From Novipirellula herctigrandis (GTDB taxonomy: Bacteria; Planctomycetota; Planctomycetia; Pirellulales; Pirellulaceae): DNA of 64,000 nt. The position numbers and the translations under genes are program-made. Location of the stretch: positions 2,190,007-2,254,006 of the forward strand of contig SJPJ01000001.1 in NCBI GenBank assembly GCA_007859835.1, given 5' to 3'. The notes beneath the pieces are model-generated. The model saw nothing but the letters and a program-made list of their open reading frames with translations. It had not been told where the DNA came from and ran no database searches. The number at the start of each line of letters is the position of its first letter. Position 1 is the stretch's first letter. Below, in pieces: positions 27,478 to 36,474 of this stretch.

Positions 27478-29214
27478 TTATTTGCTAAATTCATCGGAAT
27501 CAAAATCCGCGAGACGTCGACTTACTTTCTCTCGCATTTTCGCAATACTCTGTTCTTTCCAACTTGGTGGATAAGGCAGTTCGTCGATTGCTAATCCCAT
27601 GCGTGCCATGGCGACCCGCCATGCGAACGCGTCGTTGGCGCTATTGGTGATCGGTGAACGCTTTTGCTCAAACAGCGATTGAATGGTTGGCAATGCCTCT
27701 TTTCCGTCCGCGCCAAGTCGTGTAAACCCGCGACAGACCACATCGATCGTGGGCCTTCGCATGTACCAATGTGTCATCGTTGTTACGGCGTGTTGCAGGA
27801 TCATCAACAACGGCTCGACACCGGACTTCCCCAAATCCGCTAGCCGCTCTACGAACGGTAAGGCATCCTTGCGAAGTGTCGGATCGTTGATGATCTGCCA
27901 CTCTTGTTCGGTCATGTCGGCAAAAGTACCCGCTGGCATCTTGGACAACAGATAGGCAAAGTGGCCCCGGTCTGTCGCATTGGTTTCCGGGGCGATGATC
28001 CGCTGCACAAGAATCGAGCGAAATTCTAATGGCGTCTTCTTTGGATACACGTGTCGCAGCGCTTCACCTACATTTTGGATCCGAAGATCGCCAACAACCC
28101 GATGAACGAGTACGGCGTCCTCGTCGGATAGTGCTCTGTTGTCTATTCCGCTAAGCCAGGGCACAGCCAACGCGAGTTCAGGAGGGCTACCTTCGAGATT
28201 GTCCAGGGCAGCTTGGAGAAGTTGCTTCACCTGCTGCGGCGCTTCGCCGGACGGCGTGTGGCGAATTCCGGATAGGTGCTGGATCAATTCGGTGACTGGA
28301 TTAAATCTCTCGTATCGTTTTCCGGTCGAAAACAACTTGCGACCGATGGCGAAGTGAGAGTTGCTGAGGTTCGCCTGAAACGTAATATAGAAAGGTGCTT
28401 GTACTACGGCATGCTTGATCAACGACCGGCGAAAGAGCATCACGCCTGCTTTATCCAGCACTTCGACGCGTTGAACGCTCGGCTGTGACTTTTCACGAAG
28501 GTGGGTAATGGCGATGGTCATATCCGGCACGGGAGCCGTATCGCTGGCCAGCAGAGTTTCGCGAGTCGCAAGCCTAAGATTCCATTCCGCCGCGAGCTGT
28601 TCTCGTCTAGCTTGATTAAACTCATGAAACGACACTCCATTCAAATCGCGATTCACTTTGGCCGGATATTGATGAAAAATATCTTCCGGCTTGGTGGGAG
28701 CCAGCCCTGTGTCGGAAACGCTGCCACGCGGCACGAGCTGCCAATTCGTAACCTGTTGTAGATCCTTGCCTTTGGCTAGCGTGACGCTTTTGACTCCTGG
28801 TGTCAGCAGCAGAGCCGCACAAAGGTGATCACATTCCTTTTCTTGATCACGTTTCCAGTGACTGATATCACGACGTTCCAAGCGAACATGTCCAAGCAGC
28901 TTTAGCGGCGTCGCACTAACCACGTCCTCTTGAATCAACGCTCGATACTCACGTTCACCCATCATTTGAAAGGGCCACGCGACCAAATAGCCGAGCACGC
29001 CGGCAGCAAAGAGTGCAAAAGAAGTCGCCGTCACGCCCGTGCCGTACGGAAGGATCGAGCGAATTGCGGTTGCTGCGGCAAGGTAGACAAAAACGGTGGG
29101 GGCCATCATCAAGACGATCCCTGGCACGATCAGCAAGAAACTGAGCAGTACCAAATCCGGCATGGCCAAGGCGATCAGGGCGAAAACGCCCACAATGATT
29201 GTCAGTATGAACAT
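27478..29214 (-). CDS. Membrane protein of unknown function with alpha-helical-repeat C-terminus
   Basis: The 578-residue protein starts with an AGAGAGG ribosome site 6 nt upstream. Residues 1-85 hold three probable membrane segments (IVGVFALIALAMPDLVLLSFLLIVPGIVLMM, VFVYLAAATAI and GVTATSFALFAAGVLGYLVAW). A middle region of about 250 residues is mixed alpha/beta. From about residue 320 it is helical, with a pattern resembling HEAT-type repeats (EALRHVYPKKTPLEFRSILVQRII, DALPFVERLADLGKSGVEPLLMIL, GFTRLGADGKEALPTIQSLF). I know no family for the whole. No co-directional neighbour is close. Confidence 0.75.
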   Translation of the reverse strand: MFILTIIVGVFALIALAMPDLVLLSFLLIVPGIVLMMAPTVFVYLAAATAIRSILPYGTGVTATSFALFAAGVLGYLVAWPFQMMGEREYRALIQEDVVSATPLKLLGHVRLERRDISHWKRDQEKECDHLCAALLLTPGVKSVTLAKGKDLQQVTNWQLVPRGSVSDTGLAPTKPEDIFHQYPAKVNRDLNGVSFHEFNQARREQLAAEWNLRLATRETLLASDTAPVPDMTIAITHLREKSQPSVQRVEVLDKAGVMLFRRSLIKHAVVQAPFYITFQANLSNSHFAIGRKLFSTGKRYERFNPVTELIQHLSGIRHTPSGEAPQQVKQLLQAALDNLEGSPPELALAVPWLSGIDNRALSDEDAVLVHRVVGDLRIQNVGEALRHVYPKKTPLEFRSILVQRIIAPETNATDRGHFAYLLSKMPAGTFADMTEQEWQIINDPTLRKDALPFVERLADLGKSGVEPLLMILQHAVTTMTHWYMRRPTIDVVCRGFTRLGADGKEALPTIQSLFEQKRSPITNSANDAFAWRVAMARMGLAIDELPYPPSWKEQSIAKMREKVSRRLADFDSDEFSK

Positions 29215-29823
29215 GCAGAACCTCTCTAAGTAAAGCTACCTAGGAAACCTAGGATTCATTTTCCGAGTAACCGTCAAGAAAGAGGTGATTGGAAGCCAAA
29301 GAAGCCGCCAAAGTCAGTCTCGGGAATCCGCCGTTTCTGTTTGTGCGGGTTATAAGCGTTGACACGACGATGTTGTGTCTAAAGACATACTTACCGAAAC
29401 GAACGTTTGCGAAGCAAATGACACGTCACCCAGAGAGTCTGAAATTGGTACCTCCTCGATAATCTGCCTTCTTTTCTTGCGGAAACTTTCTATTCCTGCA
29501 CGCTGTTGCGTCTGCGGAGAAGTCTGGATTGGGTTGGCCGTCGGTGATGTGGAACGAAGCAGACCTAGCCCGATACGAGTCGTTGGAATCAAAAATGGTT
29601 TATGTGAAGTCGATGCACTCACCGCGCGCAACAACTTTCTGATTCGAAGAAGGGCCGGTTTGCGCACGCCTCAAAACATCCGTTGAATGACAACTGGAAA
29701 CTTGTGAAACGAGATCGCAAGTACTCTCGTGGCAATACGAGTGAAAACAATTCGCTTTTCAATGTGATTGACTTTTTCCGATTGGAGCCCCATGGTTAAC
29801 GCCCAATTGCTTGTTTTCAACTG
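29215..29823 (+). other. Divergent intergenic region, no gene supported
   Basis: Frames of about 100 codons are open on both strands around 29350-29690, but neither has a ribosome site or a recognisable protein pattern. Apart from the CCTAGG pair nothing is seen. Confidence 0.4.
29239..29253. promoter_or_regulatory. Possible operator: CCTAGG-AAA-CCTAGG
   Basis: Two copies of the palindromic hexamer CCTAGG, 3 bp apart, lie 25 bp upstream of the start of the minus-strand membrane protein gene. The placement would suit a repressor or activator site. Chance cannot be excluded. Confidence 0.3.
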
Positions 29824-31107
29824 GTGCAGAACGTGCAACACTTCCATCGAAAATTGTCGGCTGCTGATCGAACGATTGCGATGTTTGCGCTCATTGTGGC
29901 GGGCGAAGCCGTCTTCTTTCTACCGTTTGTGCTTCCTCGCATCTTCCGTCCGACACTGTTGGAGGTATTTCACCTAACCAACGTTCAGTTGGGGATCGCC
30001 TTCTCGGTTTACGGCATGGTTGCCATGTTGGCGTACTTCCCAGGCGGGCCAATCGCAGATCGGTTTTCGGCTCGGAAACTAATGTCTTTTGCGTTGGTCG
30101 CAACGTCTATCGGCGGGTTTGCGTTGGCAACGCTACCTTCCTTGGCGGGGCTAAAAGTGCTGTATGGTTTTTGGGGTATCACCACAATTCTATTGTTTTG
30201 GGCACCGCTGATTCGAGCTACGCGTGCTTGGGGCGGGACCAAGCTACCGGGTCGCGCATTTGGAATACTCGACGGAGGACGTGGGTTGGTTGCTGCTGCC
30301 ATTGGCAGCGGGGCGGTTGTACTATTCTCCTTCTTCTTGCCGGCCGAAGTCCAAAATGCATCGTTCGACCAGCGGGCAGACGCGTTCCGCCAGGTAATCA
30401 TTCTGTTTTCGGGGATCACGTTTGCTGCGGCCGGACTTGTGTGGTTTGCTTTACCTCCGCCGAACGAACCGTCCGATGACTCACCGAATAGGTACGAACC
30501 GGGCGGAGTGGGACGTGTATTGCGAATGCCAACAGTCTGGCTTCAAGCAATCGTCGTGGTTTGCGCGTACATCGGCTACAAGGGTTTAGACGATGTCTCG
30601 CTATACGCACACGAAGTCTTGGAGTTTGACGAAGTTCAGGCTGCCCACGTCGGCACACTTTCGATGTGGGTTCGGCCTTTCGCGGCGATCGCTGCGGGTC
30701 TGATGGCCGATCGCTTTGGCGTTGCCCGGATGACGATGTTGAGTCTACTGGTGTTCGGAATTGGCAGCGCCGTGATCGCTGCGGGAGCGTTTCGCCCCGG
30801 CATCACCGCGTTCTTCTTTATCACATTGATCGCCACCAGTGCCGCTGTATTTGCTTTGCGCGGCCTGTACTATGCAATGATGGAGGCAGGACGCGTGCCT
30901 TTTGGAGATACGGGTAGCGCGGTGGGCATCGTTTCCGTCGTCGGATACACACCCGACGTCTTCATGGGACCGTTGATGGGAATCCTGCTGGATCGATGGC
31001 CCGGTGAACTCGGGCACCAATACGTCTTTACCGTACTCACTTTGTCCGCAATGGTCGGCCTGGCAGCATCAATCTCTTTCTGGCATATCGTGCGTCGCCC
31101 CACGTGA
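29824..31107 (+). CDS. Major facilitator superfamily transporter
   Basis: The frame begins with a GTG at 29824 (a second GTG at 29833 and an ATG at 29881 are alternatives; no strong ribosome site decides). The 427-residue protein has about 12 hydrophobic segments and MFS signatures: GPIADRFSARKL between segments 2 and 3 (GxxxDRxGxRR type) and its echo LMADRFGVARM in the second half. The central loop (PPPNEPSDDSPNRYEPGG) splits the two bundles. GRAFGILDGGRGL in segment 5 resembles sugar-phosphate/anion-cation symporter subfamilies, but the substrate is not known. It is convergent with the methyltransferase gene. Confidence 0.88.
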   Translation: MQNVQHFHRKLSAADRTIAMFALIVAGEAVFFLPFVLPRIFRPTLLEVFHLTNVQLGIAFSVYGMVAMLAYFPGGPIADRFSARKLMSFALVATSIGGFALATLPSLAGLKVLYGFWGITTILLFWAPLIRATRAWGGTKLPGRAFGILDGGRGLVAAAIGSGAVVLFSFFLPAEVQNASFDQRADAFRQVIILFSGITFAAAGLVWFALPPPNEPSDDSPNRYEPGGVGRVLRMPTVWLQAIVVVCAYIGYKGLDDVSLYAHEVLEFDEVQAAHVGTLSMWVRPFAAIAAGLMADRFGVARMTMLSLLVFGIGSAVIAAGAFRPGITAFFFITLIATSAAVFALRGLYYAMMEAGRVPFGDTGSAVGIVSVVGYTPDVFMGPLMGILLDRWPGELGHQYVFTVLTLSAMVGLAASISFWHIVRRPT

Positions 31108-31124
31108 AAGTCAATCGCGAGGCT

Positions 31125-31151
31125 GCTTAGGTTACGCTTCAAGACCTAAGC
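31125..31151. terminator. Possible bidirectional transcription stop between convergent genes
   Basis: GCTTAGGT (31125-31132) and ACCTAAGC (31144-31151) form an 8-bp stem with an 11-nt loop between the convergent MFS and methyltransferase genes. There is no T-tract. Confidence 0.35.
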
Positions 31152-31171
31152 GTACGGTATAAAGACAAGGC

Positions 31172-31951
31172 TCATTCTTCGATGCCGTGCTTTTCAAGAA
31201 AGTCCTCGGGGATCGACGCGGTCATGCGTCCCACCAAGGCGTAGTAGAACAGTTGTGTGCCCTCCATCGAGAGACGGTGCCGATAGAGCTCGAGATGATA
31301 GACATCAAGGTATTTCGAGAAAATCAATTCGCGGACAAGACGTGAAAATCCGCCTTGCTCATTATGATCAAGAAAGGAATGCTTGATATTGAAAGCCAGC
31401 CAACCATCGGTTCGCACCAACTTCATCGCATTGAAGAAAGCTCGTGGGGGAATGTCGCCAAAACCGAGAGCAGCAACGCAAGTTAAACAATCAAAACGCC
31501 ATTCGCGGAGTTGCTCGAGCTTGTCGGGATCGAGGTTCACTAGGTCGGCGACATAGTAATCGTCGTAGACCGTGGATCGGTCCCGGTACGCAGCGTCACG
31601 GGCTTCCGGAATAATGTCCGCACCCACCAACCGGGCAACACCATTTCGCTTGAGCACTTCGCCCATCATCCCATTGCCAGCACCCAAATCGAGCACACGC
31701 AATTCGCTAATCGGTTCGCGGACGGTCTCGAGAGCGCGCTGCAGCAGGTCGGCTACTTTTTCCGGAGACGTGCAGCGAAGCCGTTCGTAAAAAAGCTGTT
31801 CGTACAAGCCGGGCCGCTTGTAAATTTCGTCGTAATCGTGAAATCGCAGACGCTTCGATTCACCATCCTCGACAAGAGTAAAGAAGACTTCATCTTGCTC
31901 AAGCTTCTCGGAATCGGCTGGCGGAAACTGTATTCGGTAGCGGTGTAACAT
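31172..31951 (-). CDS. Class I SAM-dependent methyltransferase
   Basis: The ATG at 31951 (MLHRYRIQFPP) is preferred; one at 31987 would add 12 residues with no clear ribosome site for either. The 259-residue protein has motif I LRVLDLGAGNGMMGEVL, the acidic residue after strand 2 in LVGADIIPEA, and motif IV-like FDCLTCVAALGFGDIPPRAF. The C-terminal half (GWLAFNIKHSFLD) is a typical motif VI region. It lies in the cytosol. The acceptor is unknown; the overall sequence resembles uncharacterised small-molecule methyltransferases. Confidence 0.82.
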   Translation of the reverse strand: MLHRYRIQFPPADSEKLEQDEVFFTLVEDGESKRLRFHDYDEIYKRPGLYEQLFYERLRCTSPEKVADLLQRALETVREPISELRVLDLGAGNGMMGEVLKRNGVARLVGADIIPEARDAAYRDRSTVYDDYYVADLVNLDPDKLEQLREWRFDCLTCVAALGFGDIPPRAFFNAMKLVRTDGWLAFNIKHSFLDHNEQGGFSRLVRELIFSKYLDVYHLELYRHRLSMEGTQLFYYALVGRMTASIPEDFLEKHGIEE

Positions 31952-32404
31952 AATGACACAAGCTATCGGAATCCAGTGAGCAGACATAGCCCCAGCAAAT
32001 CTTCAACTCTCGTCACTGTTCCGTTGATACGCTAAGATCAAGCGTGGCAAGGTTGAGATAGCGGCGTAAAGGCAACGCGAGCGTTCATTTCGGATCCGAT
32101 CACTGGAATGCTGCCATTCGTTGTCGCCGCACCAATCACAATAGAATTTGCCGTGTGTGGCTTTGCTTATATATGGCAGCATGATGACGCACGAACCTAT
32201 CGAACATTGAATGTGCGCAGCGATCAAAGCGGATTGCCAGCGGTGACAATTATTATGATTGCGATCTTCCCGTAGTGCTCATCGAAACCACATCGGGCGA
32301 AGCTAGCACCGACCCCAAAGCGTTCTGACGGATCTCGCCTTTCAAGTCACCAGCCATGGGATCAGGGCAAGCGGTGGACTGTCGTCCTTCTTAGCCCTCA
32401 AATT
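31952..32404 (-). other. Intergenic region, no gene seen
   Basis: A 74-codon frame on the minus strand (32003-32227) lacks a ribosome site and reads like chance coding. No repeat or strong hairpin was found. Confidence 0.35.
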
Positions 32405-32857
32405 CTAAGCATCCTTCTTTGATTCCATCGCTATCAAGTTGTCCTTCATTTGCCCCATGGCTTTCAAGCCGATCGCCCATTCTTCGGCGGTCAATCCACG
32501 TTTCAGACTTTGCCGAAGCGCTTTGGCATGGGGCAGTAGCCTATTGATTTGCCGAGTCCCCTTGGACGTTGGATAGATCAAAAATGCGCGGCCGTCACTT
32601 GGATCCGGCTCTCGTCGCACAAGCCCTTTTGCGACCAACCCGTCTAACTGACGCGTGATCGTCGTCTTGTCACGCAACATGATTCCAGCAAACTCTCCGC
32701 GCCGTAGTGGCTTCCCAGACTCAACCAAAACCATCAGCAAGGCGGATTCTTCAGCCGAAAGTTCAGAATTGTTGTCCGCCAGTAGATCTTCGATTCGCAA
32801 CCGAAACAGATAGGCCAGGCGACTGATCAGAAATCCAGGTCGTTCGTGGTTCGTCAT
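32405..32857 (-). CDS. MarR family transcriptional regulator
   Basis: The 150-residue protein has the MarR winged-helix layout: N-terminal dimerisation helix (FLISRLAYLFRLRIEDLLAD), the recognition helix region in MLRDKTTITRQLDGLVAKGLV, and the wing RREPDPSDGRAFLIYPTSKG, where DxR is the conserved pair (here DPSDGRA). The C-terminal helices complete the dimer domain. It is transcribed divergently from the alkyl-sulfatase gene, with 266 bp and two palindromes between them, which suggests that it represses that gene and itself and is released by a ligand, perhaps an alkyl sulfate or detergent-like acid (inference). Confidence 0.9.
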   Translation of the reverse strand: MTNHERPGFLISRLAYLFRLRIEDLLADNNSELSAEESALLMVLVESGKPLRRGEFAGIMLRDKTTITRQLDGLVAKGLVRREPDPSDGRAFLIYPTSKGTRQINRLLPHAKALRQSLKRGLTAEEWAIGLKAMGQMKDNLIAMESKKDA

Positions 32858-32926
32858 AAGAACTCTCGATCAAAAACAAGAAGGCAAAAATCAGCACAAA
32901 ACACTCTGCGAGAATTGACGCCCCGA

Positions 32927-32963
32927 TGAGTGTACCATACACTCACTTGCGTGTACGGTACAC
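32927..32963. promoter_or_regulatory. Pair of palindromic operators between MarR gene and alkyl-sulfatase gene
   Basis: Site 1 is TGAGTGTA-cca-TACACTCA (32927-32945, 8-bp arms). Site 2 is GTGTAC-g-GTACAC (32951-32963, 6-bp arms). They share the GTGTA/TACAC core, and their centres are 21 bp apart, which puts them on the same face of the helix. They lie 70 bp upstream of the MarR start and about 160 bp upstream of the alkyl-sulfatase start. Confidence 0.7.
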
Positions 32964-33123
32964 CCAACACCAAAACGTTTACGGAAGTCGAGCTGGACCT
33001 GCACTCGGAACGGGCTACACGGCGGGTTGCTACCGCAATGGTATCCGCCGCTGCGACCCACCTTCGGCAGGTCGTCAACTCGGTGAACGTGGACGCGATG
33101 CCCCCAAAAAAGGAAACCAGAAG

Positions 33124-34509
33124 ATGCACGTAAGTACAAGAACAGTCTGTCTACTTTTAGGCTTGGCGGTGGCTTTTGGAGTTGCGAGCAGAGCTGCTAA
33201 CGCGGACACCCAGGTGGAACCGACAATCGCATTGAAGATGCTCAATGCACAACAACAGCAATTCGGACAGCAGGTCGTGAAAGTCACCGACAACGTCTAT
33301 ACGGCCGTTGGGTTCCACGGAGCCAACACGTCGATGATTGTCGGCACGGACGGTGTCATTATCATCGATACGCTGAAAGGGCCGACCAGTGCCGCAAAAG
33401 CGGCCGAGGCGTTTCGCAAGTACAGCGACAAGCCGGTCAAGGCAATCATCTACACGCACAGTCACGGCGATCATATCGGTGGCGCCAGTGCATTCATTGG
33501 CGATGAGCGACCGGACATCTACGCCACAGAGAGTTTTGGTTCGGCCGAAGGCGTGAACAAAGCGGTGGCCCCGGTCAAGGCGAAACGAAATGTGCGTCAA
33601 TTCGGACGGAAGCTCTCGCCGTCCGAAAGCACCAACCGCGGTGTTGCTCCTGCCAATACAGACGATAGCGACGGTGGAAAAGGGTTCCTTGCTCCTACCG
33701 TCAAGGTTCCAGACAGTGGTCTCAAAACGACGATCGCGGGCGTCGAGATCGAATTCCACATCGGCCCAGGGGAGACCGACGACGCGATGTTCATCTGGCT
33801 CCCGCAGAACCAGGTACTGTTCGCGGGCGACAATTTCTACAGTTCCTTTCCCAATCTATATGCGATTCGGGGGACGGCCTATCGCGACGTGCTGAGTTGG
33901 TCCGAAAGCGTTGCGAAAATGGCAGAACTTAAGCCACACGTTTTGGTTCCCGGCCACACCATGCCCATCCGAGGAGAACAAACCGCCACCGCGGTACTGA
34001 ACGATTACAGTGAAGCAATTCGCAGCGTCTATGACCAAACGGTTCGAGGTATCAATGAGGGCAAGAGTCCCGACCAACTTGCACACGAAGTTGAATTGCC
34101 GAAACGCCTAAAAGACAAACCGTATCTCATCGAATTTTACGGTTCAGTACCACATGCCGTTAGAGCGATTTATGCAGGGCTACTGGGCTGGTTCGACGGG
34201 AATCCGACGACATTGAGCCCACTGGAACCCAAGTTAAAAGCGAAACACATTGCCGAACTGGCCGGTGGCACGCAAGAACTAACCGAGCAAATGGAAGCTG
34301 CATTGGCGAAGCAGGACTACAAGTGGGCACTGGAGCTATCGGACTATTTAAAATGGCTGCATGACGGCGACAAAAAACGGGCCCGCAAGGTAAAGATTGA
34401 GGCTTTACGAGGCTTGGCGGCACGAGAATACAACGCGCCCAACCGGAACTATTACCTGAGCTATGCCAATGAGCTTGAGTCCGGTCAGTTGAGCGAACTG
34501 TGGTTTTAG
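33124..34509 (+). CDS. Exported alkyl-sulfatase of the metallo-beta-lactamase fold, lacking the usual C-terminal domain
   Basis: The ATG at 33124 follows an AAGGAAA and starts a signal peptide (TVCLLLGLAVAFGVASRAANA). The catalytic domain has the dinuclear zinc motif THSHGDHIGG (His112, His114, Asp116, His117), the typical FAGDNFYSSFPNLYAIRG block of SdsA1/BDS1-type alkyl-sulfatases, and the third metal histidine in VLVPGHT. The dimerisation domain follows (SVPHAVRAIYAGLLGWFDGNPTTLSPL). The protein ends at 461 residues shortly after, whereas SdsA1-like enzymes are about 600-660 residues with an SCP2-like C-terminal domain. These enzymes hydrolyse primary alkyl sulfates such as dodecyl sulfate. 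Divergent MarR gene and operators suggest substrate-induced expression. Confidence 0.9.
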   Translation: MHVSTRTVCLLLGLAVAFGVASRAANADTQVEPTIALKMLNAQQQQFGQQVVKVTDNVYTAVGFHGANTSMIVGTDGVIIIDTLKGPTSAAKAAEAFRKYSDKPVKAIIYTHSHGDHIGGASAFIGDERPDIYATESFGSAEGVNKAVAPVKAKRNVRQFGRKLSPSESTNRGVAPANTDDSDGGKGFLAPTVKVPDSGLKTTIAGVEIEFHIGPGETDDAMFIWLPQNQVLFAGDNFYSSFPNLYAIRGTAYRDVLSWSESVAKMAELKPHVLVPGHTMPIRGEQTATAVLNDYSEAIRSVYDQTVRGINEGKSPDQLAHEVELPKRLKDKPYLIEFYGSVPHAVRAIYAGLLGWFDGNPTTLSPLEPKLKAKHIAELAGGTQELTEQMEAALAKQDYKWALELSDYLKWLHDGDKKRARKVKIEALRGLAAREYNAPNRNYYLSYANELESGQLSELWF

Positions 34510-34539
34510 GCACACTTCCTATTCGTCACATTGAAGCAA

Positions 34540-34752
34540 TCACGGACTCCGATGTCCCGCATGGATTTGTGTCCCTGCATTTGCATTGGAAACCTGGTTC
34601 GCTCCGAGAGTACGGAGAGAGTGTCTCCAGACACCCGACAGAAGAGAGAAGGTTGAGAGGTCGTTTCCAAATGTCGAACTCGGAGGAACTTGTGAGAAAG
34701 CCGGCCAACATGCGATCGTGAGAAAAATCACGAATAGCAAGAGTTGCTTCAC
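34540..34752 (-). CDS. Short secreted-protein ORF, possibly a truncated gene
   Basis: A 70-codon frame begins with GTG at 34752, 15 bp after the sulfatase stop on the same strand, and opens with a convincing signal peptide (MKQLLLFVIFLTIACWPAFSQ). The rest matches nothing I know, and a second frame nearby reads more protein-like after residue 20, hinting at a frameshifted remnant. A weak AGGGG lies upstream. Confidence 0.3.
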   Translation of the reverse strand: MKQLLLFVIFLTIACWPAFSQVPPSSTFGNDLSTFSLLSGVWRHSLRTLGANQVSNANAGTQIHAGHRSP

Positions 34753-34767
34753 GTTAGGTTGATTCCC

Positions 34768-36243
34768 CTATTTGGTTTGCGGGACATAGGCTCCGACTTC
34801 GGACAGATATCTCATTAATCGTCCATCAAGGTCTCTCGCCTTTTCCGGCATCGCAGGCGCAAGGTTCGCCGTTTCGCGTGGGTCTTGCACGACGTCGTAC
34901 AAGAGGACATCGTTGTGATGGTAATTGTGAATAAGTTTGTAGTTTCCAAGACGGATCGCACTGGCCGGATAGCTGCCTTCGCCTTGGTAATGGGGAAAGT
35001 GCCAATAGATCGCATCGCGATCGAGTTCGTTACCTTCGATCAATGGGACGAGGCTTGTGCCATCAGCATGTTGATCGGGGAGTAGCGGCAACCCCGTCAT
35101 CTCTAGAAGCGTTGGAAAAAAATCCGTACTGGTTACGACGGCGTCTGACCGCGCACCCGGTTTCGTTTTCCCAGGCCAATGGATCAACAGCGGTGTTTTG
35201 ATGCCACCTTCAAACACGTAGGTCTTGCCCGTTCTCAACGGCTCATTGGACGTCGGATGCCCCTGCATTTCACATGACCGCCCCCCGTTGTCGCCCGTAA
35301 GGATGACGATTGTCTCTTCATAGAGACCGGCTGCTTTCAACGATTCGATCAGTCGGCCGATGTTGTGATCAAGCGTGGCCAATTCTCCGGCATACTCCGC
35401 GTCGTCCTGTCGCCGCTTGTATGGTTTATGCGCATAGTGATCGTCCATTACCCAATCACTTTCAACGGCGGGAAGTTGGTCTGCCTTTTTTTGAAAATGC
35501 TCTCGGAGGTCAGCCTTAGAACCGATCGGCGCATGCATCGCAAAATGCGCTAGATGAAGGTAGAACGGCTTGTCGTGTTTCCTAGTCACAAATTCGATAG
35601 CGGCATCCGTAATCGAGTCGGTAAAATTGTCGCCGTCTTTTCCGTTGGGAAAGTACTCGGGATGATTCCTGAATGGATAAAACATAGCGCAGCTGTTTTC
35701 TTCGATGACCGCTCCTTGTGATGAGTATCCGTGGTTCGCTGGTCCACCGGTGGCATCCAGTTTCCCCATATGCCATTTGCCGTAGAAGGCGGTTTCATAC
35801 CCGCCTTTCTGAAACGCTTCGCCCAATGTGATTTCGCTGTCTTTGATTCCCTCAGCCTGAGACTTCGGACAATACACGCGAGCGGATTCGCCTTGACGAC
35901 CAAAGGCTCGATCAACGCCGGGCAGCCATTGGGTGACTCCGTGTCGAGCCGGGTTCTTTCCCGTCAGGATGCTAGTGCGGGTCGGAGAACACATCGGGCT
36001 TGGTGTGTAGCAATTGTCAAACTTCATCCATTGCTGGGAGAGTTTGTCCATCTCTGGCGTTTCGTAAAACGAACTTCCGTTGTAGCCGACATCCTTCCAG
36101 CCAAAGTCATCGACCAAGATGAACAGCACATTGGGCTGCTTGCCGTCCGCCGCCTTGGCTGTCGAGAGCCCTCCGAAAACCATGGCGATAACCGCTATGA
36201 CGCAGTAGGTTTGACTGAATCTTTTCGGGCTGTGCGAGTGCAA
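34768..36243 (-). CDS. Secreted type I sulfatase (formylglycine-dependent)
   Basis: The 491-residue protein has a signal peptide (residues about 12-31, ending STAKA) and the sulfatase start QPNVLFILVDDFGWKDVGYNG with the calcium-binding Asp pair. The C-x-P-x-R signature is CSPTRTSILTG, with Cys85 expected to become formylglycine. Further family blocks are YGKWHMGK, HYAHKPYKRR and VILTGDNGGRS (the second Asp-Asn calcium site). The C-terminal end (LYDVVQDPRETANLAP) is the usual sulfatase finish. It should remove sulfate esters from an external polysaccharide. It lies next to a GH42-like enzyme and near four more sulfatases. A maturase (FGE) is not in the window. Confidence 0.93.
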   Translation of the reverse strand: MHSHSPKRFSQTYCVIAVIAMVFGGLSTAKAADGKQPNVLFILVDDFGWKDVGYNGSSFYETPEMDKLSQQWMKFDNCYTPSPMCSPTRTSILTGKNPARHGVTQWLPGVDRAFGRQGESARVYCPKSQAEGIKDSEITLGEAFQKGGYETAFYGKWHMGKLDATGGPANHGYSSQGAVIEENSCAMFYPFRNHPEYFPNGKDGDNFTDSITDAAIEFVTRKHDKPFYLHLAHFAMHAPIGSKADLREHFQKKADQLPAVESDWVMDDHYAHKPYKRRQDDAEYAGELATLDHNIGRLIESLKAAGLYEETIVILTGDNGGRSCEMQGHPTSNEPLRTGKTYVFEGGIKTPLLIHWPGKTKPGARSDAVVTSTDFFPTLLEMTGLPLLPDQHADGTSLVPLIEGNELDRDAIYWHFPHYQGEGSYPASAIRLGNYKLIHNYHHNDVLLYDVVQDPRETANLAPAMPEKARDLDGRLMRYLSEVGAYVPQTK

Positions 36244-36474
36244 AATGGTTAAAGCTCTTGTTAATTTTCAAGTTCTTGTGAATTTAGCTGCGGTGACCTG
36301 CATTGTAGCCCCAGGGGGCTGAAGGCAACGAGCCGGGAAACACGCAAACACTGGCGTTGACACACTTCCCGGCAATTGGCTTTTCGCTAAAAGCCAAACG
36401 ATCGCCGACGACAATACGCCTTAAGCGAATACCGGGTGCTGGTCAGGTAAATACCAATGCATTTAGGCAAATGT

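Noticed and set aside
29350..29690. Overlapping frames of about 100 codons on both strands
   Set aside because: Neither has a ribosome site or a recognisable pattern.
32003..32227. 74-codon minus-strand frame with two CxxC-like cysteines
   Set aside because: No start signal and no conserved pattern; it was not counted as a zinc-finger gene.
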